Shown one piece after another: positions 1 through 9,738 of a stretch of DNA of 64,000 nt (positions are counted from its first letter, which is position 1; every line of letters starts with the position of its first letter). The DNA is from Bdellovibrionales bacterium RIFOXYC1_FULL_37_79 (GTDB lineage: Bacteria; Bdellovibrionota; Bacteriovoracia; Bacteriovoracales; Bacteriovoracaceae): contig MEQB01000039.1 of the NCBI GenBank assembly GCA_001770015.1, positions 43,401 to 107,400 of the forward strand, read 5' to 3'. Position numbers and translations under genes: made by a program. A model generated the notes under the pieces. The model was not told where the DNA came from, ran no database searches, and saw only the letters and a program-made list of their open reading frames with translations.

Positions 1-1
1 G

Positions 2-124
2 CTGGTGCATTGTTCTTTCCCTAAGCATACCTTGGAGTTTGACATTATTATACTCAGTAAAAAGACTAATATTTTCATACAAACACCTCTGGGTTATTTC
101 GGAATAAACGAGGATTATAATTAA
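2..124 (+). CDS. Possible 3' end of a gene cut by the window edge
   Basis: An open frame of 40 codons runs from base 2 to a TAA at 122-124, with no start inside the window. The peptide ends in LGYFGINEDYN and looks protein-like, but a run of this length is not rare by chance in AT-rich DNA. It would lie directly before the glycosyltransferase pair on the same strand. No family is recognised. Confidence 0.3.
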   Translation: MVHCSFPKHTLEFDIIILSKKTNIFIQTPLGYFGINEDYN

Positions 125-138
125 TTTATTATCTTTTT

Positions 139-168
139 TTGCTTCTTATTGAGCAATCTTGCTATAGT
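139..168 (+). promoter_or_regulatory. Putative sigma70-type promoter
   Basis: TTGCTT (139-144) and TATAGT (163-168) are 18 bp apart, and a TG one base before the -10 gives an extended -10. It lies about 75 bp upstream of the glycosyltransferase start at 244. Assigned from consensus only. Confidence 0.35.
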
Positions 169-243
169 ATTGAATCTGTTTATGAATTAGGTATTATGAT
201 TTATAATATAATAACACCAAAGGCCTCAAACAGGTGAGTAAAT

Positions 244-1434
244 GTGTCTGGTATTGGTATGCAAAAAGTTTTAGTAATTTGTCCCTCCTATGGTAAATCG
301 ATAGAGGCCTTGAGTGTACATACCAAATTAATGAAGCAATTTTTTTTAAGAAATTATCAGGTGGCGGTTCTAACAACCGCTGGTTTGGTTTCTTATGATG
401 AAACGGAAAGTGTTCAGACTCATGAGCAGATCATCGAGGTGAACGGTGAATGGAATTTTATTAATTTAATGAAAAAGACCAAGGAGATCAGAGATTTCAA
501 TCCAGATAAAATTTTTATACAATATGTTCCCTTTTTGTACGGCAGAGGAGGCATTAATTTTTCTTTTCCCTTGTGGGTGATGCTGATGCGGCTATTGGAT
601 AAGGCCAAAATAGAAATCTATTTCCATGAACTTTATTATCCCTTTGAAATGAAAATAAAATCGATGGTGATGAATGTGAGTCATATCATCATGCTCTTTA
701 TTCTTGGTCTTAGTGCGCATCACATATTGGTCACCACCAAAGCTTTTGAAAAAATTCTGAGACGGATTTTTTTTTTAAAAAAATACATCCATTTTTTGCC
801 GGTAGGTCCTAATATTGAAAAACATCGTATCGATCATAATGCATGTGAGGAGTTTAGAAAAAAGCATAATATTTCCTCGGTAGATCTGGTGCTTGGATCC
901 TTTGGGACTTTTCATCCATCTAAAAACTATCATCTGATTTTTGAAATACTGAAAAAAATCAAAACAAAGGATAAGATGCCAGTCAAATTTATCATGATCG
1001 GGCAAGACCGGACAGATTTATTGAACTATTTGGGGGAGGATGATTTTAAGCAACTTGAAGATATTGTGATCGCCACCGGAAGTCTTAATGATTCCGAAAT
1101 CAATCTAGCTTTTGCCGTGATGGACGCATATCTTGGTTATTTTATGGATGGATTAAGTGCCCGCAGAGGCTCGATCATGGCTGCCATGCAAGCGGGACTT
1201 CCGATTATATCAACTATCAGTAAAACTACCGAGGAATGTTTTGTCAAACAAGCGCAAGTTTATCTGTATGATCCTGATGAAAATATATTTTCCGATGGGG
1301 TAAGGGAATTAATCAAACATTATGGTTATCATATTAAAAAAACTGGTAAAATTAAGCATGTGGTGTTTGAGGATTTTTTTGCATGGGAAAAGATATTTCA
1401 GACCTATGAAAAATATAATGGTGAAATGAAGTGA
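244..1434 (+). CDS. Glycosyltransferase, GT4-like (GT-B fold)
   Basis: A 396-residue protein with the two-lobed layout of GT-B glycosyltransferases. The N-terminal half begins with a beta strand (KVLVICPSYGKS), and the C-terminal half opens with GSFGTFHPSKNYHLIFEIL, the usual start of the nucleotide-sugar domain. It probably transfers a sugar to a cell-surface glycan or lipid in the cytoplasm. The GTG at 244 has AGGTGAG (232-238) five bases upstream; the ATG at 259 is the alternative. The stop overlaps the next glycosyltransferase by 4 bp (GTGA), so the two are translationally coupled. The EX7E region is less clear than in the neighbour, so substrate and exact family are open. Confidence 0.75.
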   Translation: MSGIGMQKVLVICPSYGKSIEALSVHTKLMKQFFLRNYQVAVLTTAGLVSYDETESVQTHEQIIEVNGEWNFINLMKKTKEIRDFNPDKIFIQYVPFLYGRGGINFSFPLWVMLMRLLDKAKIEIYFHELYYPFEMKIKSMVMNVSHIIMLFILGLSAHHILVTTKAFEKILRRIFFLKKYIHFLPVGPNIEKHRIDHNACEEFRKKHNISSVDLVLGSFGTFHPSKNYHLIFEILKKIKTKDKMPVKFIMIGQDRTDLLNYLGEDDFKQLEDIVIATGSLNDSEINLAFAVMDAYLGYFMDGLSARRGSIMAAMQAGLPIISTISKTTEECFVKQAQVYLYDPDENIFSDGVRELIKHYGYHIKKTGKIKHVVFEDFFAWEKIFQTYEKYNGEMK

Positions 1435-2588
1435 ATAAGAAAATGAAACTGGCCATTTTTGTGCATGATTTACATATGGAGCTAGGCCACAGTCGGGCAT
1501 TGATTGAACAAATTGGAAATATTCCTTCGATCTTGATCGAGGAAATAAAAATATTTACCTATACTTGCTCTGCGCCGGAAAAAATTTTCCCCCAGCATAA
1601 GGGCAAGGTGACGGTCATCAGTAGTCCGGTTAAGAATCTATATCCTTTTTTGCTTAAAACGTGGTTTTATCATGGGTGGGTATGGTGGAGGTTGAAAAGA
1701 AATGAGCTGGATGGATTTATAAAAATTGGCATAGGAGTGGCCAGTTTAAAGGTGGATGTGGTTAATATCCAGTTTGTCCAATGTCAGTGGGAAGAGGCCT
1801 TCTTCAAGCTTTTCAAAATGAATCTGCTGGTGAAAGCATATAAAAAAATCATGTATTTCTATTTTAGGAAATGTGAAGAGTATTTATATACTCAAAAAAA
1901 TGTGAAAATTTATGTATTATCCCAGTTTGTTTATGACTATATGAGAAGTCGTTTTAATATTAGTCAGGATCGTTTGGCACTGATTTATTCTGGCATCAAT
2001 CTTGATCAATTCCAGCTCTTGCCAATCGAAAGAAAGGAGATATTTAGTATTTTAACAAGTGAATACCCGCAGCTAAATCTTTTGAATCCCAGTCGTCCCA
2101 CTTATTTATTTGTGGGTGCCTACGAACGAAAAGGATTGGCAACGGTGCTTGAGTATCTTGGTCATTTAGAAGAATATCAGCTGATCGTGGTGGGGGAAAA
2201 AGACTCGACCGGATCAATTATTTTTTCAGAAAATCCAAAACATATCACTGTCAGAATTAAATATACCAATCGGATTGCTGATTTTTATGCTATCAGTGAT
2301 TCCTTTTTCTTTCCCACCATGTACGAGCCTTTTGGTCTGGTAATTTTAGAAGCTGCTGCCATGGGGTTGCAAATTATCACCCGTCGACAAGAGGTTGGTG
2401 CCAGTGAATTGTTGGTGGGATTACCCGAGGTTTATTTTATTGATGATAAGGACAGTCGGATGCCAACCATTAGATATCTTAATCGGCAGGATAAGGAAAA
2501 AATTCGCTGTGAGCGTTTAGCGAGATTTCAAAGTTATACTTGGCTAAAATCATCAGAGCAGCTTTTAAAATTTTTAAAAAATATATAA
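1431..2588 (+). CDS. Glycosyltransferase family 4
   Basis: A 385-residue GT4 enzyme. The C-terminal domain carries the retaining-GT signature EPFGLVILEAAAMG, where the two glutamates contact the nucleotide sugar, preceded by YLFVGAYERKGL at the domain start. The GTG start overlaps the TGA of the upstream glycosyltransferase; ATG at 1443 is possible. It probably works with its neighbour in assembling a surface polysaccharide or glycolipid; no sugar specificity can be read. No signal peptide or membrane segment is evident, so it acts at the cytoplasmic face. Confidence 0.85.
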   Translation: MNKKMKLAIFVHDLHMELGHSRALIEQIGNIPSILIEEIKIFTYTCSAPEKIFPQHKGKVTVISSPVKNLYPFLLKTWFYHGWVWWRLKRNELDGFIKIGIGVASLKVDVVNIQFVQCQWEEAFFKLFKMNLLVKAYKKIMYFYFRKCEEYLYTQKNVKIYVLSQFVYDYMRSRFNISQDRLALIYSGINLDQFQLLPIERKEIFSILTSEYPQLNLLNPSRPTYLFVGAYERKGLATVLEYLGHLEEYQLIVVGEKDSTGSIIFSENPKHITVRIKYTNRIADFYAISDSFFFPTMYEPFGLVILEAAAMGLQIITRRQEVGASELLVGLPEVYFIDDKDSRMPTIRYLNRQDKEKIRCERLARFQSYTWLKSSEQLLKFLKNI

Positions 2589-2700
2589 CCCGAGTATTTA
2601 AGTATATGCTACTTATGCAAAGAAATATTTTTAGCATTTACAAATATTAACAAGGCCCTAGAATCAGTATATATGATTGAAATTGATTTTAGGAGTAAGA

Positions 2701-3948
2701 GTGAAAATTCATAAAAGCATTCTTTGGTTGAATATTTTTGTTGTGTTGATTTTGGTGATTAATATCAATTTAATGTATGTTGCCGACCGTAAAATGACCA
2801 TGGTGATGCTGAATCTAGGGGTGATTTTAGGTATTATTGGTGCAACTTTTTGGCAACTAAGCTTGGTTGGAAAATGCAAAATGAAATTATCGGAACAAAT
2901 AAATCGTTTTATGGGTATTACTGATTCTCTAAAAGAAGGAACTAACAATTTATCAAAAAGAACTAGTGATCAAGCAGCTTCTTTGGAGGAAACGGCTTCT
3001 ACTATGGAAGAGATCACCGCTACCGTCAAACAAAACGGTGAACATGCCAGACTGGCAGCCAGTTTGACCAATCAAGCTCAAAATGTGGCCCAGGAAGGGA
3101 CCCAGCTTTCCAAAGAGGTGCAAGGGGCCATGGATGAAATATCCCAAAGCAGTAATAAAATTTCAGATATTGTTGGACTAGTGGAAGAAATCGCCTTTCA
3201 GACCAATATTTTAGCAATCAATGCGGCGATTGAAGCTGCCAAGGCGGGAGAGGTTGGCAAAGGTTTTGCGGTGGTTGCCATAGAGGTTAGGGATTTAGCA
3301 CAGCGGTCGTCAAATGCCGCTAAAGAAATCAAAAATTTGATCGATAATAGTATTGCTAAGGTGGAAAAAGGATCTGGATTGGTGGTTTTGAGCAATCAAA
3401 ATTTACTTGGTATCGCAGAAGGAATTCAAAAAGTTGCAGACATCATGGGAGATGTTTCTTCTGCTACCAACGAACAATTTACCGCCATTAATCAGATTAG
3501 CGATACAGTTATCCAACTGGATACGGCCACCCAGGATAATACCTCCCTGGTAGATTCGCTGACCAATTCAAGTGATCAATTAAAAAATATTGTCTCTGGA
3601 TTAAACTCGGTGGTTACAGCTTTTTTACCGAGTGATAAGTCAGCGGTGAGTGATAAAAAAACTATCGTTAACAAAATCGGGATAAAAAAACCGGAGGCTA
3701 AAAAACCAGTAGTTAAAAAAACCGTGGCAAAGGTTAACCAACCTAAAAAGCTAGTGCCAGTACCAGAGCATCAAGCTGGGATTATCAATTCGACAATGTC
3801 TGCAACAAAAGATGGAGATAAACCCGTTGTTGTGGAAAAACTGGTTAAAACAACCGTTAAAAAAGTTCAACGTAAAGGTGGTGATGATATAGTGGAATCA
3901 ATCTTATCGAGAGATCCTAACTTCTTTGAATCGGGTGAGGATTTTTAA
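2701..3948 (+). CDS. Methyl-accepting chemotaxis protein lacking a sensor domain
   Basis: A 415-residue chemoreceptor. Two membrane segments lie close together near residues 8-25 and 37-60, so there is essentially no periplasmic ligand domain. A methylation helix (ASLEETASTMEEITATVKQN) follows, then the conserved signalling hairpin around EIAFQTNILAINAAIEAAK, which contacts CheA and CheW. The C-terminal ~90 residues are a tail of Lys-Pro-Val/Ala repeats ending in NFFESGEDF; no CheR-tethering pentapeptide is seen. GTG at 2701 was chosen because AGGAG (2691-2695) sits five bases before it; the frame stays open to a TTG at 2677. The 3' end overlaps the convergent membrane-protein gene by 32 bp. 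Confidence 0.88.
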   Translation: MKIHKSILWLNIFVVLILVININLMYVADRKMTMVMLNLGVILGIIGATFWQLSLVGKCKMKLSEQINRFMGITDSLKEGTNNLSKRTSDQAASLEETASTMEEITATVKQNGEHARLAASLTNQAQNVAQEGTQLSKEVQGAMDEISQSSNKISDIVGLVEEIAFQTNILAINAAIEAAKAGEVGKGFAVVAIEVRDLAQRSSNAAKEIKNLIDNSIAKVEKGSGLVVLSNQNLLGIAEGIQKVADIMGDVSSATNEQFTAINQISDTVIQLDTATQDNTSLVDSLTNSSDQLKNIVSGLNSVVTAFLPSDKSAVSDKKTIVNKIGIKKPEAKKPVVKKTVAKVNQPKKLVPVPEHQAGIINSTMSATKDGDKPVVVEKLVKTTVKKVQRKGGDDIVESILSRDPNFFESGEDF

Positions 3949-5350
3949 AAATATAGAGATGTTTGTATTGTTTAATAAGCCTTAACCGGTGTCGGTTAGC
4001 AAATTCATTCATACATTTGATCTTAAATGCATTGGCTTCTTTGAGTAAGATGGCAAAATAAAATGATTTAGTAAAAAGTTCATCGTAAAGATAATCTAGG
4101 TTTTTCGCTGAAAAAGTAAAGTAGGACCAAGCGTAATTTTGGGTGTCATCTTTTGGAATACCAAAAAGCTTGATAAGTGTTTTAGTGGATAAAATCACCG
4201 AGTTTTCCGGAATTTCGTTGGAGATAATTTCCTTATATTCAATTAGCTCGCGTAGGTGCTGATCATGGAATTTAAAAAGCATAAAATTGGCAAACAACAG
4301 TATGGTAGCGGTAAAAATAAGACCAGGTTTAAAATATTTCCATTTCACTAAGAAGCGATTGAGCACCAAAATAAAACTAAGGCACCAAAAGGGGAGTGCA
4401 ATCTGTAAAAGCCGAGGCCCGATTATCAGGTTTTTAAAAAAGTTATTGGATGAATCATGGTAATAATAAAACAACAAAAATAGCAGATAAAACAGGGCAA
4501 TAGATGAAATGAGCGGGGTGTATTTGTTAAATTTAAAAAATGGAGCGATAACCATGCCCGGCCAAATAAGTGCCAGAGCCAAAGCGTAAAGGCCAATATT
4601 TTCTTTAAAAAATGAAACATGAAAAGTTCCGACATTATCGACTAATCCGAAAGGGGATTGGAATAAAATAAAATTATATAAGATCGCAAGTAGGATGAAA
4701 CATAATCCTGAGGAAAAACAAATTAGACCTTTTTTAAAATCAATTTTAGCTAGGTTAAAATAAAAATAAAAGATTGAAAAAAACACCAGGGCAAAAGCTG
4801 CATGATTGCGGGCAAGGCTTGCCAGTCCAATCAACATTCCACTCAAAAAAGGCCCATATTTTTTTGATTTTATGGTAAAAAATAAGCCACCAAGCAAAAG
4901 GGCAGCAGCTAGAGTGTCAGCCATGACGGTTCTTGAATAAAGGGACAGGGTGGGATGCAGTAAAAGAAAGATTGCATAAAGGGGGGAGATGGCAAAGTGA
5001 AGTAGAATCAGTCCACAGAGAACAGTTAAAACAAGATGGATGAGAAGTGATGAATAAAACATACCATCCAGTTGTTTAATCCAGATAAAAGGTAAAAGAG
5101 TAACCGACTTAAGTGGATTTCTGATGAAGACAAAGTGACCATTATGTTCGCCAATATCTCCTAGAAATTTACCATCTAGAAAAGGAGAGTCAAGGGTGAT
5201 TTTTTGATGAGTCCATAAAATGGCCTGGTTGATAAAGCCTATCTCATCTTCTATGCCGGATATCGGAGGGTAGTAAATGATGTAAATAATCGTAAAGATA
5301 AAAGCGAAAAAAAATAAAATAATCCAATCTTTTTTTAGATACTGTTGCAA
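3917..5350 (-). CDS. Polytopic GT39/ArnT-like glycosyltransferase
   Basis: A 477-residue membrane protein with about ten hydrophobic segments. The first runs from residue 10 to 27 and is followed by an acidic loop, GIEDEIGFINQAI, in the place where polyprenyl-phosphate glycosyltransferases of the GT-C fold carry the catalytic acid. The C-terminal ~110 residues are soluble. It would transfer a lipid-linked sugar on the periplasmic side; acceptor unknown. The start is TTG with AGGAG at good spacing. It is the last gene of a leftward operon after TldD and TldE (10-bp gap) and its end overlaps the convergent chemoreceptor gene. The GT-C assignment is by fold and loop only. Confidence 0.65.
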   Translation of the reverse strand: MQQYLKKDWIILFFFAFIFTIIYIIYYPPISGIEDEIGFINQAILWTHQKITLDSPFLDGKFLGDIGEHNGHFVFIRNPLKSVTLLPFIWIKQLDGMFYSSLLIHLVLTVLCGLILLHFAISPLYAIFLLLHPTLSLYSRTVMADTLAAALLLGGLFFTIKSKKYGPFLSGMLIGLASLARNHAAFALVFFSIFYFYFNLAKIDFKKGLICFSSGLCFILLAILYNFILFQSPFGLVDNVGTFHVSFFKENIGLYALALALIWPGMVIAPFFKFNKYTPLISSIALFYLLFLLFYYYHDSSNNFFKNLIIGPRLLQIALPFWCLSFILVLNRFLVKWKYFKPGLIFTATILLFANFMLFKFHDQHLRELIEYKEIISNEIPENSVILSTKTLIKLFGIPKDDTQNYAWSYFTFSAKNLDYLYDELFTKSFYFAILLKEANAFKIKCMNEFANRHRLRLIKQYKHLYIFKNPHPIQRS

Positions 5351-5360
5351 AACTTTTCTC

Positions 5361-6656
5361 CTAAAAAAGAGTGGAGCTAGTTAGATTGAAGTCTTGGACA
5401 ATGACGGATGGCATATAGTTTGGATAGTTCCAAACTTGTTCACGCCTAGGAAGACCCACTTCCTTAATGCGATCAAACATCAGCATGGGAGAGTCATTCC
5501 ATCTAAAGTGAGTGGCACCAGATTTTATTTTTCCATCCTCGATATAAAAAAGAGCATTTCTCGTCATTCCGGTCAAAGTGAGATTTTCAGGGTTTACCAT
5601 TCGGATATACCAAATATCTTTAATATAAAAGCCTCGTTCAATTTTTTGCATGAGCAAATCATCTGAAAGCTGACCACCATCCATTATTAAATTGCTAATA
5701 GCAAAAGCTGGAAGCTTATTTTGATGCCCCCAAAATCTGGAGGTAGGTAAGTTTTTTAATATTCCATTTTCAATAAGTATATTTTTAGATAAGGCCAGCC
5801 CGTCGTTCATAAAAGGTTTGCATGCGGCGTGAGAAAAATTGGGGTCAGTGTAGAGATTTACGTGTTTGGGAGCAATTTGGGTACCGATCTTGTTATTATA
5901 AGCGCTATATCCTTTGTCATAGGCCTTGCGATCCATTCCGTAGCCAGCACCGAGATTTAGTTCGGCATAAGCGTGACTGGAAAAGAGTACATCATATTTA
6001 CCGGGAGGCAAGGTCGTTTTATTTTGCATAAGTTCGACATCCTTAATTCCTTCCGCGGTTGTCTCTTGATAATTTAGATCTGTAAGGGTCATGGAACTAG
6101 CTCGACAATTGGTCTGTTCATTATTTTTATCAAAGGTCGCAGAGAATGCGCATTCTGATTGAATGTGAAATTTTTGTAAATGGTTTTTGGTGGCAACGCC
6201 TACATGATTAACAGAGGATTGAAAAGTTCCCGCAGCGGTAGTTTGGTGTTTGACAGCCTCATTGATAGCAAAACCGGCCACAGCTGAGCGCTTAGATGGT
6301 GATAGATCAAGTAAATTTTCATCTAAATGATGATGGATGGTTTGTTGATCATGCTTTAAAGAGGGGAGGTATTCCACGTCTTTCATGGATTTTTTAGCTA
6401 TAGCTTCTGATCTTTTTATAAGTTCTTTAATTCCTCCCTCTGAAAGGTTGGCGGTTTGCAAAGTGGCTTTCTTAGCATCAAACCAGGATGTTAAATAAAC
6501 TTCTTCATATTCGTTTTCAATATTTTGGGTAAGCATATTGTCGGCAAAACGAGTTAGATTATTTTTGGTTCCTAGATAATTTATTTGATAATCGTCGGCA
6601 GCAGAATATTTTTTCAGGAGTTCAACTATTTTATTAAAACTATTTTGATAATTCAT
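5361..6656 (-). CDS. TldE/PmbA-family metallopeptidase subunit
   Basis: A 431-residue member of the TldD/PmbA (peptidase U62) family, lacking the HExxxH metal site, as expected for the TldE subunit. Recognisable parts are the N-terminal NLTRFADNMLTQN strand region, the glycine-rich LGAGYGMDRK segment near the middle, and the C-terminal TLTGMTRNALFYIEDGKI stretch. With TldD it forms a cage-like protease that degrades unfolded peptides or matures peptides such as microcins. ATG at 6656 is preferred because GGAG within the end of tldD is 6-7 bases upstream; the frame extends to 6671. It starts one base after the TldD stop. Confidence 0.88.
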   Translation of the reverse strand: MNYQNSFNKIVELLKKYSAADDYQINYLGTKNNLTRFADNMLTQNIENEYEEVYLTSWFDAKKATLQTANLSEGGIKELIKRSEAIAKKSMKDVEYLPSLKHDQQTIHHHLDENLLDLSPSKRSAVAGFAINEAVKHQTTAAGTFQSSVNHVGVATKNHLQKFHIQSECAFSATFDKNNEQTNCRASSMTLTDLNYQETTAEGIKDVELMQNKTTLPPGKYDVLFSSHAYAELNLGAGYGMDRKAYDKGYSAYNNKIGTQIAPKHVNLYTDPNFSHAACKPFMNDGLALSKNILIENGILKNLPTSRFWGHQNKLPAFAISNLIMDGGQLSDDLLMQKIERGFYIKDIWYIRMVNPENLTLTGMTRNALFYIEDGKIKSGATHFRWNDSPMLMFDRIKEVGLPRREQVWNYPNYMPSVIVQDFNLTSSTLF

Positions 6657-6657
6657 A

Positions 6658-8094
6658 TTAATCTCCAACATTTATATTTTTGAACCTGGCAGGGGCACTT
6701 CCGTGGATCATGGTATGACGTTGAGCGGGTTGTCCTTTGCCGCAGTTAAGCACTCCCCAATATTCAAAAAAACGGTGATCACAGATTTTATCGCAACTAT
6801 TCCAAAAATCAGGTGAAATAGACCGATAGGTTAAATTTCTTACGACTTCGCCTAGCTTGCCATTTTTAATTTCCCGTACGAAGTTTCCGCTAAATTGAAA
6901 ATTATACCTTTTTTGATCAATGGAATAACTATCCCTGCCATCAATGATGAGTCCATCCTCGGTATCAGCGATTAGATCTTTTAAGGAAAGTTTTTCTTTG
7001 CCGGGCAGTAAAAATAAATTAGGAATACGGTTGATCGGTTGTAACTGCCAGGTACTGGCAAAATTGCATCCATAGCTTTGGTTTTTTCCAATATAGTGGG
7101 CCACTTCTCGGGTGGTTCCATAATTGACCAGTTTTCCGTTCTTAATTATATCCCACTTTTGAGCAGGTACCCCGTCATCATCCCATCCTTTCGATGATAA
7201 TCCGGAGGCGACGGTATTATCTGCTCTAAAGTTAACAATGGGGGATCCGTATTGAAATTTACCAAGTTTTTCAGTGGTTGCAAAACTGGTGCCGGCGAAA
7301 TCGGCTTCCCAGCCCAGCACGCGGTCAAGTTCCGTCGGGTGTCCCACCGATTCATGCATAGTTAAAAAGAGGTTGCTGGGAAGAATGATAAGATCTTTTT
7401 TACCTTTTGGGATGGTGGTGGAATTTAGTTTCATTATAGCTTCATCACATAATCGCAAAATATCATATTGGTCAAAATGATGAAGAACCCATTCATAACC
7501 GGCCATTTTAGGACGTTCTTGAATGCGACGATTTTGAAAACCGCCGTTACCTACCGCTTGAACGTCGAAACTTCCAGAAGAGATCACATATTCATTTTTC
7601 AAAACACTTCCTTCGGTATTCATCAGCAATTGGTGGTGTTTCCAGAATAACAAAAGACCGTCAGTTTTTTTGATAAGAGGATTTGTTTTAGCTTTTTTAT
7701 CCAGTTCAAAAAGTAGGTGCATTTTTTCTTCTGGAGAAATTTTAAACGGATCAATTTTATATGGACCTTGGTAATGACCTATGTGTGATTTTTCCTTAGT
7801 AAGTATAATATCTTTGGTGCCGATATTTTTACCTGATTCACTTATTTCTACTGCGCGCTTCAACGCTTTATCCAAGTTTATGGGATCTAGTTTATCGGTA
7901 GCACAAAAACCCCAACGGCCATTTTTTAAAACGCGAATGCCAACGCCTACGCTGTCGGTAAGTAAATAATGCTTTAACACATCATCGGTGGTTTGAATGG
8001 TTTCCTCGTTGAGGGATTTGTATCTGATATCACAAAAACTCACACGGTATTTAGTGCGGGATCTATCAAGTAAATCTTGTATTATCTTTTTCAT
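6658..8094 (-). CDS. TldD-family metalloprotease
   Basis: A 478-residue TldD-like protein. The zinc-site motif HESVGH (HExxxH) lies at about residue 248-253 and is followed by PTELDRVLGWEADFAGTSF, matching the family's HExxGHxxExD region. The C-terminal GKGQPAQRHTMIHGSAPARF segment also fits the family. It would be the catalytic subunit with the TldE encoded downstream (one-base gap). The ATG is preceded by AGGATAAC. The operon continues into a membrane glycosyltransferase, which has no known link to TldD/TldE. Confidence 0.9.
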   Translation of the reverse strand: MKKIIQDLLDRSRTKYRVSFCDIRYKSLNEETIQTTDDVLKHYLLTDSVGVGIRVLKNGRWGFCATDKLDPINLDKALKRAVEISESGKNIGTKDIILTKEKSHIGHYQGPYKIDPFKISPEEKMHLLFELDKKAKTNPLIKKTDGLLLFWKHHQLLMNTEGSVLKNEYVISSGSFDVQAVGNGGFQNRRIQERPKMAGYEWVLHHFDQYDILRLCDEAIMKLNSTTIPKGKKDLIILPSNLFLTMHESVGHPTELDRVLGWEADFAGTSFATTEKLGKFQYGSPIVNFRADNTVASGLSSKGWDDDGVPAQKWDIIKNGKLVNYGTTREVAHYIGKNQSYGCNFASTWQLQPINRIPNLFLLPGKEKLSLKDLIADTEDGLIIDGRDSYSIDQKRYNFQFSGNFVREIKNGKLGEVVRNLTYRSISPDFWNSCDKICDHRFFEYWGVLNCGKGQPAQRHTMIHGSAPARFKNINVGD

Positions 8095-8165
8095 GGAGTT
8101 ATCCTGTTAGACTATTTAAAACTAGGAAGATTACCTTATCGTATGCTTGCTAAAAAGTCTATGAA

Positions 8166-8873
8166 ATGCATGAAACCATAATGGAAGAAGTTACAATTTT
8201 GTACCAAGATGAGGACCTGATATTTGCCAATAAACCAAGTGGGCTTTTGGTGCACCGGGATCAAGGGCATGCACAGGATAAAGTGACATTGATGGGCCTA
8301 CTTCGGGATCAAGTTGGGCAATACGTTCATGCCATTAACCGGATTGATCGGCCAGTTTCTGGAATTGTATTATTCACAACCAAACGGGAACTGATAAATA
8401 TCATTAAAAATGACTGGACCGGTGAAAAAACCCATAAAGAATATATTGCCCTTGCCAAAGGCAAGAAACTCGAAAAGGGAACTTTTGCCTTTGCTTTAAA
8501 AAGCGATGATGGTTCATTAAAAGAAGCGAGTACCGAATTTATTCCACTTTTTGAATTTGCCACTACCACTCTTTATAAAATCAAAATAAATACGGGCAGA
8601 AAACATCAGATCAGAAGACACTTTTCCCGACGTTGTATGAATATTATTGGTGATACTTGCTATGGCAAGGGAGAGTTTAATCGTTATTTTCGCAGCGAAT
8701 TTGGATTGTATCGAATATTTTTACACTCATACCGGCTTAAAATGATTCATCCGGTAAGTCTGATGCCCATGGATATAATCTGTAAATTGCCTTTGGAATT
8801 GGTCGAAGTTTTAAGGAAAATGGGACTTTCTTCAGATGAGCTTTACCAGTTGATAGAACAAAGTCGTTGGTGA
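8166..8873 (+). CDS. RluA/TruC-like pseudouridine synthase
   Basis: A 235-residue RluA-superfamily protein without an S4 domain, the size of TruC (tRNA pseudouridine-65 synthase). The catalytic motif reads NRIDRPVSGIVLF instead of the usual HRLDRxTSG; the catalytic Asp is kept, and the Pro is typical of TruC-like members. The downstream KINTGRKHQIRRHFS and LHSYRLKMIHP motifs fit the family. Two starts are possible, ATG 8166 or ATG 8181; neither has a clear ribosome site. Substrate RNA is inferred from size and the DRP variant only. Confidence 0.82.
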   Translation: MHETIMEEVTILYQDEDLIFANKPSGLLVHRDQGHAQDKVTLMGLLRDQVGQYVHAINRIDRPVSGIVLFTTKRELINIIKNDWTGEKTHKEYIALAKGKKLEKGTFAFALKSDDGSLKEASTEFIPLFEFATTTLYKIKINTGRKHQIRRHFSRRCMNIIGDTCYGKGEFNRYFRSEFGLYRIFLHSYRLKMIHPVSLMPMDIICKLPLELVEVLRKMGLSSDELYQLIEQSRW

Positions 8874-8884
8874 TTTTTTTATTT

Positions 8885-9703
8885 TTACCAGGCAAATCCT
8901 AGCGAAAAATCTAGTGCATCAATGCTTTGGGACGGACCTTTTAGAATATGGCCATGGCTGCGACCAACTTCCATTTGGGTAAAAACATTAATCGAGTTAA
9001 AGTTGGTATGGACTCTACCTCCGACGGTGCCTGAAAAATATTCGCTCTCAGCTAGGACAAAAGTAGGTTTTGAATTAACATTTAAAGTGGCCCTGGAATC
9101 CACATGAGTATAAGAAGCAGCGCTGAACAAAAGGAAAAAATTAGTAAAACGATATCCTAATATTAAGGCCAATTCTCGTTGTTTCATGAGAATCTCGCCG
9201 CTTACATTGTCAAAAGTATCTGCAGTCTGGTCTTCAATCGAAACAGAAAAATGCCCTTCTTCGGTGTCTGTGCCTTGACCATATAAAGCTGCTACTGCCA
9301 GCTTTAATCCATTTTTTCTTTCTTTGAATGAATCTCCCACAATTTGTAATTTCAACCCATGCAGGGTGGGTGATTCAGAGTGACTTTTTAAAACGTAATC
9401 AAGCCTTTTCAAAAGTCCCAGGGTGCCTTTGATACCCGTTCCCCCGGAAGGCTCTAACGTCTTGGTGGTATCGACTTCTGTATTGGAGACATATCCAAAC
9501 AGAGAGGATTGGGTGGATTTTACTAGATTGATTTTATGATCAGTATGAAAATTCACCGGTTCTAAGGAGCCACCAAGGAAATGACCATTTGATTCAGGAA
9601 TAAGTCCCATGGTGGATGAAATGTGATGATCAACATTTAAGACTTTATGGGAACAGGAAATAAAAAAGGTTAGTAAAAAAACACTTAATGATACTTTCAA
9701 CAT
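8885..9703 (-). CDS. Predicted outer-membrane lipoprotein, beta-rich
   Basis: A 272-residue protein with a lipoprotein signal (VFLLTFFISCSHK; Cys about residue 17). The rest is alternating polar/hydrophobic and rich in aromatic strand ends, with a C-terminal DALDFSLGFAW that resembles an outer-membrane beta-strand terminus ending in an aromatic residue. This suggests a small beta-barrel or a surface lipoprotein. No family recognised. It is divergent from the YigZ gene and its stop lies 11 bp from the convergent pseudouridine synthase. Confidence 0.6.
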   Translation of the reverse strand: MLKVSLSVFLLTFFISCSHKVLNVDHHISSTMGLIPESNGHFLGGSLEPVNFHTDHKINLVKSTQSSLFGYVSNTEVDTTKTLEPSGGTGIKGTLGLLKRLDYVLKSHSESPTLHGLKLQIVGDSFKERKNGLKLAVAALYGQGTDTEEGHFSVSIEDQTADTFDNVSGEILMKQRELALILGYRFTNFFLLFSAASYTHVDSRATLNVNSKPTFVLAESEYFSGTVGGRVHTNFNSINVFTQMEVGRSHGHILKGPSQSIDALDFSLGFAW

Positions 9704-9738
9704 GATTAATGGTAATAAATTTATTATTATTATTCAAT

